The notes beneath the pieces are model-generated. The model was not told the DNA's origin, made no database searches, and worked only from the letters and a program-made list of their open reading frames with translations. From Blastocladiella emersonii ATCC 22665 (Eukaryota > Blastocladiomycota > Blastocladiomycetes > Blastocladiales > Blastocladiaceae): 64,000 nt of DNA. Both the position numbers and the translations under genes were made by a program. The DNA is taken from the NCBI GenBank assembly GCA_025594325.1, contig JANHCV010000001.1, positions 3,968,001-4,032,000 on the forward strand, in the 5' to 3' direction. Positions 11,355 through 21,038 of this stretch are shown piece after piece. Numbering within the stretch: position 1 is the stretch's first letter; every line of letters starts with the position of its first letter.

Positions 11355-12719
11355 CTACAGCGTCGCGTTGGCGAGCGCGCGCTGGACCGTGGCCACGGCG
11401 GCGAGCGCGTCCTTGGCCGACGCGAACCCGGGCGCCTGCACCGCGCGCACGCGGAGCACGTAGTGGAACCGTGGGTCGTCCTGCGTCGGCACCTGCCCGA
11501 GGAACTCGAACAGGTCCTGCTTCCGCGCCGCCTGCTGCACGGGCGCCGCCACCGCCGGGGCCGCCGATGGCCGCGGGGACGCGGCAGGCTTGGTCTTGCC
11601 GCCGAGGTAGTCGTAAAAGTCGAGCTCCTGCGCGAGACTCTTGAGGGCGAACTTGGGCTCGGGCTTGCGCACGCGGTGCGTGCCCTCGAGCTGAACGTGG
11701 AGCATGGGCGCGTCCTTGGCCGCCGCCGCAGCACCAGCGCCGCGCGCGCCGAGCAGCGGCTTGCCGTCGACGACGAGCGCGAGCCCGCGGACCGACGCCA
11801 GTGCCTCGAGGACCTGCCGCGTGCCGACCTTGGTCGACGATACGGGCACCTCGACCGTGGTCGGGGTGAACAGCGGCGCGACCGGCTTCGGCTCCGGGTG
11901 CACCACCTCGCGCGGCTGCAGCTTGCGCTGCGCCACGTACGAGAGCACGTCGCCCTTGAGCAGGCGGCCCTGCGGGCCCGTCGCCGCCACCTTACCGAGG
12001 TCCGCCTCCGTCAGCGCGTACAGGTGCATCAGGTGCGACACGGCCGGGCCAATGTGCGCGTGGCGCCGACCGGCAGCGGCGGCCGGCGCCGGCGATGGCT
12101 TCGCGGCAGCGGGTGCGGGAGCAGGGGCAGCAGCAGGGGCGGGAGTAGGGGCCGGCGCGGCGGCGACTGGTTTGGGGGCAGGCGGCGCCGGGGCGGCGGC
12201 GGGCGCAGCGGGAGCGACTAGACATGCACATCGCGTCAGCAACTCATGCTCATCGATCTCGTTTGATGAGATACGCACGCTTGGCAAAGTCAATGGACGC
12301 GACATCCTCGCCCTCCTCGGCGACGACGGCGATGACCGAGTTGACCTTGACGGCCTTGGTGCCGGGCGCGACCATGATCTTGGCCAGCGTGCCGTCGTCC
12401 TGTGCGTCCACCTCGAGCTGCGCCTTGTCCGTCTCGACCTCGAACAGGATGTCGCCGGCCGAGAAGGTCTGGCCCTCCTGGACGTGCCACTTGACGAGCG
12501 TGCCCTCGGTCATGGTGGGCGACAGCGCGGGCTAAACGCACGCAGCAGATCATGTTGAGCGCCTCGAAACCCCCTCATCGAACAAGCGGGAGGCGAAGAA
12601 CCGACCATCATGAGGTTCTGCGCCGCGTGGGCCGCGCTGGCGTGGAACAGGCGCGCGCGCGCGCCCGCAGCAACGGTGCGGGTCGCGGACGCGAGCATCG
12701 ACATGGAGGCAGTGTTCAT
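11355..12719 (-). CDS. PDX1: Pyruvate dehydrogenase E3-binding protein (component X)
   Basis: This mitochondrial structural subunit tethers dihydrolipoamide dehydrogenase (E3) to the E2 core of the pyruvate dehydrogenase complex. Proposed exons are 12719-12606, 12531-12279 and 12217-11355 (introns 74 and 61 bp), giving 409 residues, about the size of yeast Pdx1. Exon 1 encodes an Arg/Ser/Ala-rich mitochondrial presequence. A lipoyl domain follows (MPALSPTMTEGTLVKW), with the lipoyl lysine in ETDKAQLEV. A Pro/Ala linker leads to the E3-binding domain (GPAVSHLMHLY, GPQGRLLKGDVLSYV). The C-terminal third lacks the HxxxDG acetyltransferase motif, which separates it from catalytic E2. An E-box lies about 115 bp upstream at 12834-12839. 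Confidence 0.88.
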
Positions 12720-13083
12720 AGTTTGGTTGTACGGCGATCGCCCGTCGAGGAGAGAGAGGGGAGGAGGAGAGGCGTGGAGCTTGCGCTTGGGGACGGCTCT
12801 ATCGCGCGGCCCCAGAAACGCGATGATATCGACCACGTGAGCCGAAAATCTTCATCGCTATGCATGCCCTGCGCGCCATGCCGTTCTCTCCTCTCTCGCG
12901 CGCTCTGCGCGACATGAAGACTTTGATGATCAACCAAGCGACTTCATTTGAACGACAGAGAATGGACAACACGGCGCGAGCTGTACAGATCCCGCCCGTG
13001 GTGGTGGGTGGGAGCGCGATGCGTCCAGCGCAAAGACGTCTTTGGAGGGGGAGAATGTACACGGAGGAGAGCTGCTGCAGGCC
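12720..13083. other. Intergenic region upstream of PDX1
   Basis: A 364-base spacer between the PDX1 start and the Egh16-like stop. It contains a palindromic CACGTG at 12834-12839. No coding frame is supported. Confidence 0.4.
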
Positions 13084-13977
13084 TTAGTTGCGGTTGGCGC
13101 GCGCCTGGCGGTTGTTGTTCTGCGCGTTGCCGGTGTTGGCCGCGGCGCGCTGCTGGGCGCCACGGTTGTTGTTGTTGGCGGCACCGCGCTGCTGCTGCTG
13201 CGCACCGCGGGCCGCGCCGTTACCGTTACCGTTGTTGGCACGGCGAGCACCGGCGTTACCGTTCGCCGCACCCGCACCAGCGCCCGTGTTGAGGTTGTTG
13301 CCGCGCGCCGCGTTGTTACCGTTACCGCCGGCCCCGGCGCCCGCGCCCGCACCCGCACCGTCGTTGGCCGAGGCCATCATGACGGGGATGCACCCGCCGA
13401 ACGGGCCCGCGTTGGCGGGGTTGCGGCACCGGACGATGCACGCGTTGCCGTCGGCGCCGCCCGTGCACTGCGCGTTCTGCGGGATCATGACCATGAGGGG
13501 CTGCGGGGTCGTGTTGGTAGCACGGTTACGGCCGCGCTGCCCGGGCAGGTTCTGCATGACCTGGAGGGGCTGGAAGTCGGTACCCGACGCCGTGGTCGAG
13601 ATGTCGCACGTGTAGGGCCCGGCGCCGTCGGCGTTGATCTGGTGCACCGTGAGCGTGAGGGGCTGGCCGGGCGCGACCATGGGGAGCCCGCCGAGCTCGG
13701 CCTTCATGGCCGACATGCCCGAGGCGATGTCGTTGTTGCCGCCGCCGAGCGTGCGGCCGCAGGGGGACCCGCCGTCGGCGATCTCGCCGTCGCGGATGAT
13801 GGACGCGTCCTGCTGGAACGGGTTGCGGCCGGTGCCGTCGCGCGGCGTGGTCATCTTGACGCCGAGCGCGCGGCCCTCGACGTTGTTGATGCCCTTGGCG
13901 CCGATGATGGCGCCGTGCGAGTGCACGCTCGCGACCAGCGCGGCGAGGAGGGCAAGGGTGGCGACCGAGAACTGCAT
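13084..13977 (-). CDS. Secreted Egh16-like (MAS1/DUF3129-type) protein
   Basis: Encodes 297 residues. A classical signal peptide of about 20 residues is followed by mature HGAIIGAKG, so cleavage after VHS would leave an N-terminal histidine. The body matches the fungal gEgh16/MAS family pattern: FQQDASIIRDGEI, CGRTLGGGNND, LTLTVHQINADGAGPYTCD, and a Cys-containing segment CIVRCRNPANAGPFGGC. In known fungi these are secreted proteins expressed during surface or host contact; their biochemical role is unsettled. The last 90 residues are an Asn/Gly/Ala/Arg-rich low-complexity tail. The gene is single exon with a TATA-like element upstream. Family identity comes from motif recall, not a search. 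Confidence 0.75.
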   Translation of the reverse strand: MQFSVATLALLAALVASVHSHGAIIGAKGINNVEGRALGVKMTTPRDGTGRNPFQQDASIIRDGEIADGGSPCGRTLGGGNNDIASGMSAMKAELGGLPMVAPGQPLTLTVHQINADGAGPYTCDISTTASGTDFQPLQVMQNLPGQRGRNRATNTTPQPLMVMIPQNAQCTGGADGNACIVRCRNPANAGPFGGCIPVMMASANDGAGAGAGAGAGGNGNNAARGNNLNTGAGAGAANGNAGARRANNGNGNGAARGAQQQQRGAANNNNRGAQQRAAANTGNAQNNNRQARANRN

Positions 13978-14455
13978 GGTGATGGTTGGGTGATGGGGGT
14001 TACGACCAGCGTAAGAAGGCGAAGCGACCAGCGCGAATGTGTGAGGGAGTTGTTGGTTGTTGGTTGTGAGACCTGCTGAAGAGCCAACTCAAGGGCAGGG
14101 ACACGCAGGGATCTTATACCCGCGGCCCCGGGTCCCTGCGGCCCGCAGCAGGGCAACTGGGCCGCAGCGACCTTCCAGGCGCTCTTTCGTCGAACCGGTG
14201 CGACCATGAAACGGAGCCACGCAACTCAGTCGATTGCTTGTATTTCGCAAATTCCGGGGCGTGGCGTGGACGCGGCGCGTGGAGCGACCGCGCGTGCTGC
14301 GCCACCCGCCCTTGTGGTGGCGCGGGTGCGGCGCCCAGATTGCCCTCGAGGCGCGCCCCCTCGTAAGAAAATAACGCATACTGATCCATTCGACAAGGGT
14401 CGGCATCAACAAACGTCACATGAACCTCACGCCGACATGGACGACGCGCGCGGCG
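13978..14455. other. Intergenic region upstream of the Egh16-like gene
   Basis: 478 bases. It holds a TATA-like element (listed separately) but no supported gene. Short frames are not conserved-looking. Confidence 0.4.
14113..14118 (-). promoter_or_regulatory. TATA-like element for the Egh16-like gene
   Basis: On the minus strand the sequence reads GGTATAAGATCC in an otherwise very GC-rich stretch, about 138 bases upstream of the ATG at 13977. The position suits a core promoter with a roughly 100-base leader. It is a single-motif inference. Confidence 0.35.
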
Positions 14456-14959
14456 TCAGTGCTGCGCCTTGGCCTCGTCGATCTTGTTCTTCCACTCGGC
14501 CGCCGTCGAGCCTACACACAGGTGCCGCGGGTCAGCCGTGTTACGCACAAGTCGCGGATCCGACATACCCTCGGGAACTTCGAGCACGAGGCGAATGAAC
14601 GGCACCTCGACGCCCGCGGGTGCCGCAGCCGGATCGAGCGTGATGCCCAGCACGCGCGACGCGACCGTCGCGTCGGCCTCGGCCGCGGTCGCGGGCACCT
14701 TGTGGAAGAAGTAGAACATCTTGCCGTGCGTGCCCCACCATGTTCCCTTGGAGACGACGCCCGGGAGGTGGGTGCCGACGCGCAGGCCCGAGTGGAACCA
14801 CTCGGCCGCCTCGGGCGGCGAGCACTGCAGCTGCGTCACGGCAGCGAGCGGGACGGCGATCTCGCGCTTCAGGGCGAGCACCGTGTCGAGGCCCGACAGG
14901 GCGATCTTGAGGGTGGCCGTCGGCGTGTTTGGGTTGGTGAGGTCGAAGGCGATGGTCAT
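14456..14959 (-). CDS. Small PH-like protein with a stop-free intron
   Basis: Proposed exons are 14959-14569 and 14511-14456, giving 148 residues. The 57-base intron (GTATGT to GTGTAG) is a multiple of three and has no stop, so a naive frame reads through as 167 residues. Removing it joins LEVPEG to STAAEW. The protein has a beta-rich layout with LKREIAVPLAAVTQLQC, LRVGTHLPGVVSKGTWW and GKMFYFF. From memory this resembles a small bacterial family with the pattern R-x-E-V-P-L..GT-x-x-P-G..G-T-F..W. No function is assigned. A bacterial origin is possible but untested. Confidence 0.6.
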   Translation of the reverse strand: MTIAFDLTNPNTPTATLKIALSGLDTVLALKREIAVPLAAVTQLQCSPPEAAEWFHSGLRVGTHLPGVVSKGTWWGTHGKMFYFFHKVPATAAEADATVASRVLGITLDPAAAPAGVEVPFIRLVLEVPEGMSDPRLVRNTADPRHLCVGSTAAEWKNKIDEAKAQH

Positions 14960-15276
14960 GGTTTCGTTTCGTTGGCTCGTGAGCGAGAAGGAAGCGCGGG
15001 GGAGCGTGGATGAGCCGCGAGGTCGCGCCCGAACCTTGTGCTGCTCGTTGTTGACGGCGCGAGTCAACTGGGGGGCTTCGCCGTTTCCGCCGACTTCTTC
15101 CGGTGCACCGGAGGAACGCGTGCGAGTGGTCCGCCACGCGTCGGTCATGTCCGGTGGCCGCGAAGGTCCCCTCTCGCTCACCCGGCGCAAGCACCGTCCT
15201 CTCGAGCTGCACAAATAACGCATGAATAGAGCAATGAAGCAAACCTGTATTCAAAACTGCCGAGCACTGATTACAT
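14960..15276. other. Spacer between PKA 3' end and the small PH-like gene
   Basis: About 317 bases that probably hold the promoter of the leftward PH-like gene and the 3' flank of the PKA gene. No further gene or clear element was seen. Confidence 0.4.
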
Positions 15277-17595
15277 CTAGAACGACGGGAACATGCACCC
15301 GTAGGGGTCCGAGAGGTCCGGGTTGGCCTCGGGCTCGGGCTCGGGGTACTTTTCAAAGTTGGTGGTATCGCCGGGCCCGCTCATGCGCGGGACGATGGGT
15401 GCGGCGATGCGCTTGCTCAAGATCGCGTTCCAGTCGACGCCCTTGAACCACGGGTGGTGCTTGACGTCGTCGGCGCCGTTGCGCAGGTTGCCGATGCGGC
15501 GCGTCGTGTCGGCCGTGAGCAGCCGCTTGATCAGGTCCTTGGCGGCGGGGTCGACGAAGCTCGGGAAGTGGATGCGGCCGAGCAAAATCTTCTCGTAGAT
15601 GCCGTACGGCGAGTCGTCGAAGAAGGGCGGGTACCCGCACAGCATCTCGAAGATGAGGATCCCGAGCGCCCACCAGTCGACGGCGCGCCCGTGGCCGCGG
15701 CCCTGGATGATCTCGGGCGCGAGGTACTCGGGGGTCCCGCACAGCGTCCAGGTGCGGTCCTCGACGATCTTGGCGAACCCGAAGTCGGCGATCTTGATGT
15801 GCCCGCGCGCGTCGAGCAGGAGGTTCTCGGGCTTGAGGTCGCGGTAGATGATGTCGCGCTTGTGCAGGTAGTCGATGGCGCTGACAATCTCGGCGGCGTA
15901 GAACCGCGCCACGTCGTTGGCGAACTTGCCGGCGCGGCGGAGGTGCGAGAAGAGCTCGCCGCCGCACACGTACTCGAGCAGCATGTACAGGTTGGTCGGG
16001 TCCTGGAACGTGCAGAACAGGTTGACGATGAACGGGTGGTAGATGCGCGACAGGATCGCCTTCTCGGCGTTGATGTGCTCGACCTGCTTGAGCCGCACCA
16101 CCTCGGTCTTCTTGAGCACCTTCATCGCAAAGAACTGGTTGCTCCCGTGCAGTCGCGCCAGGTGCACGCGACCGAACGTGCCCGTGCCCAGCGTCTCGAG
16201 CAGGTCGAAATGCTCGAGCCGGTACCGCCGCCCGTCCTTGGCCAGCGCGTCGTCGACAATGTGCGGCGCGACCGAGCTGAGCGTCGTGCGCTGCTGCTGC
16301 TGCTGCTGCTGCTGGTGCAGGGTCGCGGGCGGCGGGGGCGGTGGACTGAACATGCCGTTGTTCTTGGCGCCACCAGCGCTCGTCGCCGCGGGCGCGGGCG
16401 CGGATGGTGGCGCCGCGAGGGGCGACGTCTGGCGCGACTGCGGCTCGTGCGGCGAGGCGACGCCGCCGCCAGCGAGGTTGCGCGAGGCGAGCTCGGGCGA
16501 CGCGGCGACGCCGCCGCCAGCGAGGTTGCGCGAGGCGAGCTCGGGCGACGCGGCGGCCGACTGGGCCTGCATGACGGCGAGTTGCTGGTCGCGGACCGAC
16601 ATGAGGGCGGCGGCCGCGGCGTGCGGGCTGACGACCCCCGACGCGCCGGGGCTGGTCTGGACGGGCATGGGCTGCGGCGAGGGCGCGCTCGAGTGCAGCA
16701 TGCTCGGGGGCGGGTGCATGGGCGAGGGCGGGACCGACGAGTTGTAGCTGCTCAGGTCGTCGAGCGAGGAGCCAGGCGTGGCGCCGACCATGCCGCCGAC
16801 GGCGGTGCTCGAGCCGTACGCGCCGCCGTACGAGTAGAGCGACGAGGTGGGCGCCGACTGCAGCGCGCGCGGCGACGAGCCCGTGTGCGGCGAGTAGACC
16901 TGGTGGTGCTGCAGCAGCGGCGTGCCGGGCGCGGTGCCCGACCCGTTGGCCGAGGGATGCTGCCGCTGCTGCTGGCCGTTGCCGTTGGGCGCGAGACCGC
17001 GCGGGAACGAGCCGGCGTGCGGCGAGTACGGGTACGGGCTCGACGCCACGGCATCGGCCGAGGGCGCGTCAAAGTAGCCGGCGTAGCCGCCACCGCCACC
17101 GCCGCCGCCGTAGTACTCGGAGGGCGGCGGGTAGCTCGGGTGCGGCGTGTAGGGCGCGGTGCTCGAGCTATGCAGCGAGAGTGAGGAGAGACTCGGCGAG
17201 GGCGAGGCGTTGGTGGGCGTCGGGCCGAGGTTGTGGGCGGCGGCCGACTGGGCGTACCCGCTCCCGCCGCCGTGCTGCAGGTGGCCGTAGCCCGAGGCGA
17301 TGACGGGCGAGCCGGGGACCGACAGCGACCCGAGCTGCGAGCCGTGCATGCTGAGGGCCGGGCTGTGCAGCGGCGGCGGCACGTACTGGTGCTGGTGCTG
17401 GTGGTAGTGGTGGCCGCCCTGCTGCTGCGGCTGCAGCTTGAGCGGCTGCAGGGACTGCGGGTGGCGCGACTGCTGCTGTTGCTGATGTTGCTGCTGCTGC
17501 TGCTGATGGTGGTGCTGTTGCTGCTGGTGGTCCATGTAGGCGCGGGCGTCGCCCTGGGCCGAGGCCAGGTTGAGCGGTGGCGGTGCGTGCGACAT
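15277..17595 (-). CDS. cAMP-dependent protein kinase catalytic subunit, long N-terminus
   Basis: Encodes 772 residues from the ATG at 17595, a single exon. The AGC kinase domain spans about 460-715. It has a glycine loop GTGTFGRV, catalytic lysine in FFAMKVLKK, YRDLKPENLLLD, ADFGFAK, T-loop TWTLCGTPEYLAPE, and a C-tail ending GCMFPSF, as in PKA (hydrophobic FxxF end). The Ser/Thr kinase acts downstream of cAMP once its regulatory subunit dissociates. The first 450 residues are low complexity with Gln/His runs, Ser/Pro-rich segments and a 16-residue tandem duplication. The frame stays open 70 codons further upstream, so a longer N-terminus is possible. It is divergent from PDX2. Confidence 0.92.
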   Translation of the reverse strand: MSHAPPPLNLASAQGDARAYMDHQQQQHHHQQQQQQHQQQQQSRHPQSLQPLKLQPQQQGGHHYHQHQHQYVPPPLHSPALSMHGSQLGSLSVPGSPVIASGYGHLQHGGGSGYAQSAAAHNLGPTPTNASPSPSLSSLSLHSSSTAPYTPHPSYPPPSEYYGGGGGGGGYAGYFDAPSADAVASSPYPYSPHAGSFPRGLAPNGNGQQQRQHPSANGSGTAPGTPLLQHHQVYSPHTGSSPRALQSAPTSSLYSYGGAYGSSTAVGGMVGATPGSSLDDLSSYNSSVPPSPMHPPPSMLHSSAPSPQPMPVQTSPGASGVVSPHAAAAALMSVRDQQLAVMQAQSAAASPELASRNLAGGGVAASPELASRNLAGGGVASPHEPQSRQTSPLAAPPSAPAPAATSAGGAKNNGMFSPPPPPPATLHQQQQQQQQRTTLSSVAPHIVDDALAKDGRRYRLEHFDLLETLGTGTFGRVHLARLHGSNQFFAMKVLKKTEVVRLKQVEHINAEKAILSRIYHPFIVNLFCTFQDPTNLYMLLEYVCGGELFSHLRRAGKFANDVARFYAAEIVSAIDYLHKRDIIYRDLKPENLLLDARGHIKIADFGFAKIVEDRTWTLCGTPEYLAPEIIQGRGHGRAVDWWALGILIFEMLCGYPPFFDDSPYGIYEKILLGRIHFPSFVDPAAKDLIKRLLTADTTRRIGNLRNGADDVKHHPWFKGVDWNAILSKRIAAPIVPRMSGPGDTTNFEKYPEPEPEANPDLSDPYGCMFPSF
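16456..16555 (-). repeat. 48-bp tandem duplication inside the PKA gene
   Basis: Two head-to-tail copies of a 48-base unit (about 2.1 copies, identical over the unit), in frame. They encode a duplicated 16-residue segment containing SPELASRNLAGGG in the disordered N-terminal region. Identity at the DNA level indicates a recent slippage or duplication event. Confidence 0.85.
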
Positions 17596-18327
17596 GGTCG
17601 CGTCGTCGATGGCGCTCGGGGAGGCGGTTTGCAAAAGGTACGGCGTGATGGAACCGCCGCCGTGAGCGAGTACGACGCAGGGACCAGTTGAGGAGACTTG
17701 GGGCGTCGGAGAGAGCGAGGTGGCGACGCGAATTCGCGAGTCGGGCGCAACGGCGGAGGTCGCGGTCGCCGCAGCAGGCGAGCGGAGTGATGCACACACA
17801 AGCAAAGGGCGAGGGCGAGGGCGCGGGGCCTATAACGCGTGGCGTGTGCGGGCGTGTCGGCGTTCAGGGACGAACAAACGGGAGAAGGAGAGGCGAAGGG
17901 GGGAGGCTTTGACGACGGTGGCGAGGCGGAGGGTGGCGTGGCGCCGCGCCTCGCCGATCCATCCACGTGCGTCCATCCGAATACAGCCCGTGTGCTCAAG
18001 GATTACCTGGATAATGTTCGTTTATGCAGGGAATGTATTCTTGTGCCTGCCGTAACTGACCTCTACCCTCTGCACAATATTACGACTTGCCAGGTCGCGT
18101 GGCGAGTGACTCGGAGCGGCGCGGCACGCCGATCCGGCCTGACCCGATCAGCCAGCGGCTCGGCCACAGCAGCGTGTCTCGCGTCTCTAGCGACCGACGG
18201 ACCCTCGCTCTCCTCCACGCTTCCCTCACTCACAGGCAATGTAAGCTATGAACATGACGAATACATCCGCGAGAGCGCAGGAGACTGACCCTGCGAGCCC
18301 TTAACTAGACACGCACGCACGAGAGCC
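17596..18327. promoter_or_regulatory. Divergent promoter region PKA / PDX2
   Basis: 732 bases between two divergent starts. A palindromic CACGTG lies at 17964-17969, roughly midway (about 360 bases from each ATG). The half next to PDX2 (from about 17990) is noticeably less GC-rich. No gene is supported inside. Confidence 0.45.
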
Positions 18328-18990
18328 ATGACCACCACGACCACGACCTCGCCCCTCCGCATCGGCGTGCTGGCGCTGCAGGGCGCCTTCATCGAGCACA
18401 TCCACATGCTCGAGCGCGTGGGCCGCGACGCCGGGCTGGCGCTCGAGGTGTTCCCGGTCAAGACGACGGCGCAGCTCGAGGACCCGACGCTGCACGGGCT
18501 CGTCATGCCCGGCGGCGAGTCGACGGCAATTGCCCTGGTCGCCGAGCGGTCCGGGTGCCTCGATGCCCTGCGCAACTATGTCCAGACGCGCCCGACGTGG
18601 GGCACCTGCGCGGGGATGATCCTGCTCAGCAAGACGGCGTCCGCGACCAAGCAGGGCGGCCAGACGCTGCTCGGCGCCCTCGACATCACCGTCGAGCGCA
18701 ACGCTTTCGGGAAGCAGGCCGACTCGTTCGTGGGCCCGCTCGAGATCGAGGGCATCGCCGACGGCGCGGCGCCCTTCTCGGGCGTCTTCATCCGCGCGCC
18801 CGTCGTGTCGCACGTCGGCGAGTCGGTGGCCGTGATTGGCCGCGTCAAGGGCCCCGACGGCGCCGACCGCGTTGTCGCCGTGCACCAGGGCCACCTCCTC
18901 GGCACCTCGTTCCACCCGGAGCTCACCCCCGACACCCGCGTCCACAAGTACTTTGTCGACCTGGTCCGCGAGTTCCACGCCCGCGCATAA
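18328..18990 (+). CDS. PDX2: Pyridoxal 5'-phosphate synthase glutaminase subunit
   Basis: Encodes 220 residues, a class I glutamine amidotransferase of the PdxT/Sno1 family. It hydrolyses glutamine to supply ammonia to the PdxS/Snz synthase in DXP-independent vitamin B6 synthesis. Visible motifs are IGVLALQGAFIEHI, MPGGEST, the catalytic cysteine in WGTCAGM, the mid-domain NAFGKQADSF, and the His/Glu of the triad in TSFHPELT. Length is typical. The start MTTTTTTS is followed directly by the conserved beta strand. It is a single exon in the divergent pair with PKA. The partner PDX1/SNZ synthase is not in this window. Confidence 0.94.
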   Translation: MTTTTTTSPLRIGVLALQGAFIEHIHMLERVGRDAGLALEVFPVKTTAQLEDPTLHGLVMPGGESTAIALVAERSGCLDALRNYVQTRPTWGTCAGMILLSKTASATKQGGQTLLGALDITVERNAFGKQADSFVGPLEIEGIADGAAPFSGVFIRAPVVSHVGESVAVIGRVKGPDGADRVVAVHQGHLLGTSFHPELTPDTRVHKYFVDLVREFHARA

Positions 18991-19284
18991 CCCGTCGTTT
19001 GCTTTGATTGGACTTGCTTCGCACATCGATACACTACCTGATATGACACGTCGTGCCTGACCATCAGGGTTACCATCACAGGGACGAGTGGTCCATCGTG
19101 GGGCCAGGCCGATGGTCGGCGCGTTCGGAACGTAAGCGTCCCTAGGCGGCCGAGCGCGCCGCCACGGAAGGCGGCTCTCGGCAGGGACCCCTCCCGCGTC
19201 GCGTCCTCTCTCCCTCATAAGCTTATCAACGCAAACTGCACTGTATCAACCTAGCGAACCTTCCACTCGACGCAACGCATCGCC

Positions 19285-20795
19285 ATGGCCAAATCGTCCA
19301 AATCCAAGTCCAAGGCGTCGCTCGCGCTCGGGTCGGCGCCGGACCTGGCGCCCGCGGTGCCGCCGACGCTGCACCACGCCGCGTCCGAGAGCGCGCTGCA
19401 CGGGCGCATCGGCCGCCAGCACGAGCTGACGTCGTCCATGGAGGCGCTCGACATCGAGGACGACGAGGGCGGTGCCGGATCCAAGCACGCGGTCGCGCTG
19501 CGCGAGTCGCCCGCCGACGCGGACGCGGGGCTCATCGAGTCGGGCAACAAGGACTCGTTCTTCTCGTTCCTCAAGAGCATCCTCGGCAAGGACATTGACT
19601 CGGTCCGCATCAACGTGCCGCTGTTCCTGCTCGAGCCCTACTCAAACCTCGAGTTCATGGGCATGCTCGAGGACCTCGAGTTCTTCGTGCAGGCGCCGAC
19701 GCAGCCGACGCCGCTCGAGCGCATGGTGTCGGTCGTCACGGTGCTCATCACGTCGCTCAAGAAGGCCATGGCCAAGGCCAAGAAGCCCATCAACCCGGTC
19801 CTCGGCGAGGTCTTCTACGCGCACTTTGACGCGCCCGAGGGCACCCAGGCCGCGACCATTGGCGGTGCCAAGGGACCGCTCCCGACCACGCACCTTGTCG
19901 CCGAGCAGATCTCGCACCACCCGCCAATCTGTACGCGCGCGAACACCGTCCTGACTTGAGTTCTGCGCGTGGAGAAGGCACTGACGTGGCATCTGTCCTC
20001 GCGCGCGCGCGTGTAGCGGCGTTCCACCTCGAGTGCCCCGCGACGCAGGTCGGCGTGACGCTGATCCACGACATCAAGGCCAAGTACAACGGACTCAGCT
20101 TCGCGCTGCAGAACTCGTCGTACGCGACGCTCAACATGCCGGCGCACGGCGAGGAGTACCACATCACGTACCCGGACGCGAACCTGATCGGCGTGCTGAC
20201 GCTCAGCTTCCGGCTGCTGTGGACCGGGTCGTGCACCGTGACGTGCGCCAAGTCGAACCTGCAGACCACCATCACGTTCAAGGAGAAGCGGTGGTTCGGC
20301 CGCGAGACGCACGAGCTCGCGGGCACCATCACGCCCATCGACAACCCGAAGAAGGTGCTGGCCACGATCGGCGGCGAGTGGACCGGGCTCACCACCGTCA
20401 CCTACGCCGGCGACAAGGAACCCACGCCGCTGTTCGACGCCAGCAACAGCGCGTCGCCGTACACGGGCACCGTGGTCCCCGACGCCATCGCCCCCGACAA
20501 CACGTCGCACGCCGTGTGGGGCGACGTGATGGCCGCGATGCGCGCTGGCGACAGCGGCAAGGCACACAAGCTCAAGACTGATATCGAGAACAAGCAGCGC
20601 AAGATCGCCAAGGACCGCGAGGACGGCAAGGTCCCGCCGTACGTGCCGGTCTTCTTCGCGCCCGACGACCAGGGACGTGTCCGGTATGTCGGGCCCAAGA
20701 TCCCGCCCGCCAACGCCGACTACAAGGCCTTCACGGCCGCCGCGGCGGCTGCCACGGCGGCTGCCACGGCGTCGGGCCCAAGGCGGGCGGCGTAG
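19285..20795 (+). CDS. Oxysterol-binding protein homologue, short Osh4/Kes1-like form
   Basis: Proposed exons are 19285-19930 and 20017-20795 (86-bp intron, GTACGC to GTGTAG), giving 474 residues. The OSBP-related lipid transfer domain carries SFFSFLKSILGKD, KPINPVLGEVF and the fingerprint EQISHHPPIS, created precisely by the splice. The EKRWFGRETHEL and AHKLKTDIENKQR regions follow. No PH or ankyrin domain is visible, so it resembles short Osh proteins that exchange sterol and PI4P between membranes. It ends in an Ala/Thr-rich tail. The N-terminal 85 residues are low complexity. Confidence 0.92.
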
Positions 20796-21038
20796 CGGAG
20801 TTGTCGATTGATCCCGAATGCATGGAGATGTTGCACACACGCGCCCGTCGAGTTGACCGGCTAAAAACTGCCCTGCTGAGCGTATTCTTGCGAGGAGGAT
20901 TGCAACGGCAGGCAAGGAGCGAGGAGCAGCGTGGCGAAGGGAGGCGCGTCTGGCCGCCGGCCGACCTTCACGATTCTCTCCCTCTCTTCGAACTCTATCA
21001 CCACCTCCACCGCCTGCAACGCAACGAATCAAACGAAC

